Shown here in pieces: positions 60,754-64,000 of a stretch of 64,000 nt of DNA. The stretch spans positions 1-64,000 of the forward strand of contig NZ_BMVE01000008.1 of assembly GCF_014650555.1 (NCBI RefSeq). Reading direction: 5' to 3'. The first letter of the stretch is position 1. Every line of letters starts with the position of its first letter. Both the position numbers and the translations under genes were made by a program. Source of the stretch: Streptomyces goshikiensis (GTDB lineage: Bacteria > Actinomycetota > Actinomycetes > Streptomycetales > Streptomycetaceae). The notes beneath the pieces are model-generated. The model saw only the letters and a list, made by a program, of their open reading frames with translations. It searched no databases and was not told the DNA's origin.

Positions 60754-62730
60754 TCAGACCTGGACGCGGTCCGCGACGACCTTGGCCAGCTTGGCCAGGG
60801 CCTCGTCCTTGGCGATGCCGTTCTCCTGCGAACCGTCGCGGTAGCGGAAGGAGACGGTGCCCGCGGCCATGTCCTCGTCACCGACGATGATCATGAACGG
60901 GACCTTGAGCTTCTGGTGGTTCCTGATCTTCTTCTGCATCCGGTCGGAGGAGGCGTCCACCTCGACCCGCAGGCCCTGCTTCTTCGCCTCGGCGGCGAAC
61001 TCCTGCAGGTACTCGACGTGCCCGTCACCGATCGGGATGCCGACCGCCTGGACCGGGGCCAGCCACGGCGGCATGGCGCCCGCGTAGTGCTCCAGCAGCA
61101 CCGCGAAGAACCGCTCGATGGAGCCGAACAGGGCGCGGTGGATCATCACCGGGCGCTGACGGGAGCCGTCGGGCGCGGTGTACTCCAGGTTGAAGCGCTC
61201 CGGCAGGTTGAAGTCCAGCTGGACGGTCGACATCTGCCAGGTACGGCCGATGGCGTCCTTGCACTGCACCGAGATCTTCGGACCGTAGAAGGCGGCGCCG
61301 CCCGGGTCCGGGACCAGCGGGAGGCCCTGCTTCTCGGCGACCTGCGCGAGGACGGCGGTGGCCTCCTCCCACGCCTCGTCCGAGCCGACGAACTTCTCCG
61401 GGTCCTTGGTCGACAGCTCCAGGTAGAAGTCGGTCAGACCGTAGTCGCGGAGCAGGTTCAGCACGAAGGTGAGGGTGCGGTCGAGCTCCTCGGCCATCTG
61501 CTCACGGGTGCAGTAGATGTGCGCGTCGTCCTGGGTGAAGCCGCGGGCGCGGGTCAGGCCGTGGACGACGCCCGACTTCTCGTACCGGTACACCGTGCCG
61601 AACTCGAACAGGCGCAGCGGCAGTTCGCGGTAGGAGCGGCCGCGCGCGTCGAAGATCAGGTTGTGCATCGGGCAGTTCATGGGCTTGAGGTAGTAGTCGG
61701 TACCACCGTCGAGCTGCATGGGGGGGTACATGCCCTCCGCGTACCAGTCCAGGTGGCCGCTCTTCTCGAAGAGGGCGCCCTTGGTGGCGTGCGGGGTGTA
61801 GACGAACTCGTAGCCCTCCTCCTCGTGCCGGCGGCGCGAGTAGTCCTCCATGGTCCGGCGGATGATGCCGCCGCGCGGGTGGAAGACGGCGAGGCCGGAG
61901 CCGATCTCGTCCGGGACGGAGAAGAGGTCGAGCTCGTTGCCGAGCTTGCGGTGGTCGCGCTTCTCGGCCTCGGCGAGGAAGTCGAGGTGGGCCTTCAGCT
62001 CGTCCTTCGACGGCCACGCGGTGCCGTAGATGCGCTGGAGCATCGGGTTCTTCTCGCTGCCGCGCCAGTAGGCGGCCGCGTTGCGCATCAGCTTGAACGC
62101 GGGGATGTTGCGGGTGGTGGGCAGGTGGGGACCGCGGCAGAGGTCCTTCCAGCACAGCTCGCCGGTCTTCGCGTCGAGGTTGTCGTAGATGGTCAGCTCG
62201 CCGCCGCCCACCTCGACGTTCGCGCCGTCGTCGGTCGAGGCCGAACCCTTGATGCCGATGAGCTCCAGCTTGTACGGCTCGCCGGCGAGCTCCTCGCGGG
62301 CCGCCTCGTCGGTGACGACGCGGCGGGCGAAGCGCTGGCCGCGCTTCTGGATCTCCTGCATCTTCTTCTCGATGGCCTTGAGGTCATCGGGGGTGAAGGG
62401 CTTCTCGACGTCGAAGTCGTAGTAGAAGCCGTTCTGGACCGGCGGGCCGATGCCCAGCTTGGCCTCGGGGAACAGCTCCTGCACGGCCTGCGCCATGACG
62501 TGCGCGGTCGAGTGGCGCAGGATGTTCAGGCCGTCCTCGGAGGAGATCTCCACCGGCTCGACGGTCTCGCCGTCCCGCACCTCGTACGCGAGGTCCTTCA
62601 GCTCTCCGGCGATGCGCGCGGCGACGATGGTGCGCTCGCCGGCGAAGAGCTCCGCCGCCGTAGTGCCCGTGGCCACCACGCGCTCGTCCCGCTCGGAATC
62701 GCGTTGGATGATCACACGGACGTCTGACAC
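60754..62730 (-). CDS. thrS: Threonyl-tRNA synthetase
   Basis: ThrS charges tRNA-Thr. The 658 residues cover the TGS domain (about 1-65), the editing domain (HSTAHVMAQAVQELFP), the class II core with zinc ligands in KPMNCPMHNLIF, DDAHIYC and MIHRALFGS, and the anticodon-binding end (VGDEDMAAGTVSFRYRDG). The GTG start at 62730 is used. No T-box-like leader was found. Confidence 0.97.
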   Translation of the reverse strand: MSDVRVIIQRDSERDERVVATGTTAAELFAGERTIVAARIAGELKDLAYEVRDGETVEPVEISSEDGLNILRHSTAHVMAQAVQELFPEAKLGIGPPVQNGFYYDFDVEKPFTPDDLKAIEKKMQEIQKRGQRFARRVVTDEAAREELAGEPYKLELIGIKGSASTDDGANVEVGGGELTIYDNLDAKTGELCWKDLCRGPHLPTTRNIPAFKLMRNAAAYWRGSEKNPMLQRIYGTAWPSKDELKAHLDFLAEAEKRDHRKLGNELDLFSVPDEIGSGLAVFHPRGGIIRRTMEDYSRRRHEEEGYEFVYTPHATKGALFEKSGHLDWYAEGMYPPMQLDGGTDYYLKPMNCPMHNLIFDARGRSYRELPLRLFEFGTVYRYEKSGVVHGLTRARGFTQDDAHIYCTREQMAEELDRTLTFVLNLLRDYGLTDFYLELSTKDPEKFVGSDEAWEEATAVLAQVAEKQGLPLVPDPGGAAFYGPKISVQCKDAIGRTWQMSTVQLDFNLPERFNLEYTAPDGSRQRPVMIHRALFGSIERFFAVLLEHYAGAMPPWLAPVQAVGIPIGDGHVEYLQEFAAEAKKQGLRVEVDASSDRMQKKIRNHQKLKVPFMIIVGDEDMAAGTVSFRYRDGSQENGIAKDEALAKLAKVVADRVQV

Positions 62731-62889
62731 CGGTCTCTCCTGACTCAGGGGGTGCGCGAGCGAACACTGCGCGCCTGAATCGTACCGAGCCGAGCGGCCG
62801 CGCCGCTAAACGGTTACGGCCGCCCCGCCCGCGCTGGCTACCGTGGGCCCCGCGCCGCTCCCCCACGAACCCGCGAAGGGACCCCTCCC

Positions 62890-63372
62890 GTGCCGACCCC
62901 GCCCGTCCGCCCGCTGGACCTGACCGACGACCGGACCGCCCGGGCCGTCCACCGGATCGGCCTGGCCGCGTACGCGGTGGAGGCGGAGCTGATCGGCTTC
63001 GACGGCATCCCCGCGCTCGGCGAGAGCCTCGCGGACCTGCGGGCGCGGCCGCTGCGCTGGCTGGGGGCCATGAGCTCCGAGGGCTCCGAAGGCGCCGTTG
63101 CCGGGTTCCTGGCCTGGGAGGAGACCCCGCCCGGGGAGCCGGTCCGCCTGGACCGGCTGTGCGTGGACCCGGCCCGGTTCCGCCGGGGGATCGCCTCCCT
63201 GCTGCTGCGCCACGCGCTGACGGAGCTCTTCGCGGGGCGCGTCGTGGAGGTCACCACCGGCGCGGCCAACGCCCCCGCGGTGACCCTGTACGAACGCCTC
63301 GGCTTCGTCCGCGGCGCCGACTTCTCCCCCGTCCCGGGCCTGACCATGGCCTCCTTCCGCCGCCACGGCTGA
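62890..63372 (+). CDS. GNAT-family acetyltransferase
   Basis: The 160-residue protein fits the GNAT fold: motif A LDRLCVDPARFRRGIASLLL contains the acetyl-CoA loop (R/Q-x-x-G-I/x-A form RRGIAS), and APAVTLYERLGFVRG is the typical C-terminal motif B. Substrate unknown. The GTG at 62890 is used. It diverges from thrS and converges on the next gene. Confidence 0.85.
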   Translation: MPTPPVRPLDLTDDRTARAVHRIGLAAYAVEAELIGFDGIPALGESLADLRARPLRWLGAMSSEGSEGAVAGFLAWEETPPGEPVRLDRLCVDPARFRRGIASLLLRHALTELFAGRVVEVTTGAANAPAVTLYERLGFVRGADFSPVPGLTMASFRRHG

Positions 63373-63396
63373 GCCCCGGCCGCCGGGCCCGGCGCC

Positions 63397-64000
63397 CTAC
63401 TCGTCGTCCGGCAGCGCGTCGGCGGGGTCGAAGGCGGCGTCGAGCGACTTCATCAGCCGGTCCCGCTCCACCTCGTCCAGCGGTACGGGGGTCACGTCCG
63501 TCGCGTCGGAGAGCCGGCGGAAGCCGCCCCGGCGCTGGAGCCGGCCGCTGACCCGGACCGGCAGGCCCACCAGGTGGGCGTGGCCCGCGATGCGGTACGA
63601 CTCCTCGTCCAGCGCGGCCCTGACGTAGGGGACCTCCGCTCCCGCCAGCACCCGCAGCCGGACCGTCCCCCCTCCCCCGGCGGCCTTGCGCCGCATCCGG
63701 ACCACGGCGCCGGCGATCCGGACCGGGACGGCGGGTTCCGCCCGGGTGTAGCGCGCGGCGGCCTCCCGCAGCACGGGCAGGTCGCCCGGGGAGAACTCCA
63801 CCGGCTCCGGCCGCGCCGCGCACCCCGCCGGGACCCCGGCCGCCGGCGCCCACGCCAGCGCGACCCGGGCCCCCTCCGAGCCCCGGACCAGCGCGATCAG
63901 CGCGTCCGCGAGCTCCCGGCTGACCCCCGCCCCCACCGCCGCGTCGAAGGCCTCCATGCCGCCGGTGGCCCGCTGGTAGTCCACCGCCTCCCGCGCCGCG
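63397..64000 (-). CDS. Hypothetical protein, N-terminus beyond the window
   Basis: The frame is open to the window end, so the 195 residues from a GTG at 63984 probably lack the true N-terminus. The visible part has a mid-segment (AVPVRIAGAVVRMRRKAAGG) and VRVSGRLQRRGGFRRLSDA, which look like beta-rich OB-like strands. No family was recognised. The C-terminus is acidic (DPADALPDDE). Confidence 0.6.
   Translation of the reverse strand, partial: AAREAVDYQRATGGMEAFDAAVGAGVSRELADALIALVRGSEGARVALAWAPAAGVPAGCAARPEPVEFSPGDLPVLREAAARYTRAEPAVPVRIAGAVVRMRRKAAGGGGTVRLRVLAGAEVPYVRAALDEESYRIAGHAHLVGLPVRVSGRLQRRGGFRRLSDATDVTPVPLDEVERDRLMKSLDAAFDPADALPDDE

Noticed and set aside
62731..62889. T-box leader for thrS
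   Set aside because: No T-box motif or specifier stem is visible; the same holds upstream of hisS and alaS.

Overview
The window is high-GC actinobacterial chromosome, almost certainly Streptomyces. It has bldD with an intact c-di-GMP signature, an sIHF/mIHF gene, many GTG starts, codons ending in G or C, and a core gene order (pyr, aro, alaS, rpsD, hisS, relA-apt-secFD-yajC, ruvBAC, yebC, pdxTS, pimA-patA-pgsA, thrS) that I recall from Streptomyces and, in large part, from Mycobacterium. No rRNA, tRNA, insertion sequence, prophage or CRISPR array was seen. This is core chromosome rather than an accessory island.

Layout. 1-3000 (minus): metK (cut by the window edge), coaBC, rpoZ, gmk and mihF. 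3299-13319 (minus): a pyrimidine operon pyrR-pyrB-pyrC-PH-like membrane protein-carA-carB-pyrD-pyrF, mostly with 4-8 base overlaps. Its leader carries a good match to the PyrR-binding RNA loop beside the pyrR ribosome binding site. Divergent from it is bldD, with a near-palindromic operator on its own promoter. 14251-22278 (minus): nusB, efp, an M24 peptidase homologue, an AAA kinase-like ATPase and the shikimate genes aroQ, aroB, aroK, aroC, aroE, with a 64-residue membrane protein between aroC and aroE. A 600 bp gap between the peptidase and the ATPase holds two tandem-repeat arrays and an inverted-repeat element. 22285-28146 (minus): mltG, ruvX, alaS and two small membrane proteins.

28294-38032: a plus-strand STAND ATPase, rpsD, an iron-box-controlled DUF2470 protein, a secreted HNH-type lipoprotein, rarA, a VKOR-family protein, hisS, a metallo-beta-lactamase-fold hydrolase and a membrane-anchored cyclophilin. 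38141-49988: a DUF349 protein with a structured leader, relA, apt, secF, secD, yajC, ruvB, ruvA, ruvC and yebC. 50046-55110: the PLP synthase pair pdxT/pdxS, a LemA-like protein and the phosphatidylinositol mannoside genes pimA-like, patA-like and pgsA-like. 55383-64000: an EF-G2-type translation-factor homologue with altered GTPase motifs, a large uncharacterised membrane protein, a HIT hydrolase, a potassium channel, thrS, a GNAT acetyltransferase and a gene cut by the window end.

I found no obviously new multi-gene system. The observations most worth a second look are the PyrR leader element, the iron box in the rpsD/DUF2470 gap, the exact 22 bp tandem array, the structured DUF349 leader, the M24 peptidase homologue with substituted metal ligands, the EF-G2 motif losses, and two genes whose C-termini are encoded by the terminators of convergent neighbours.
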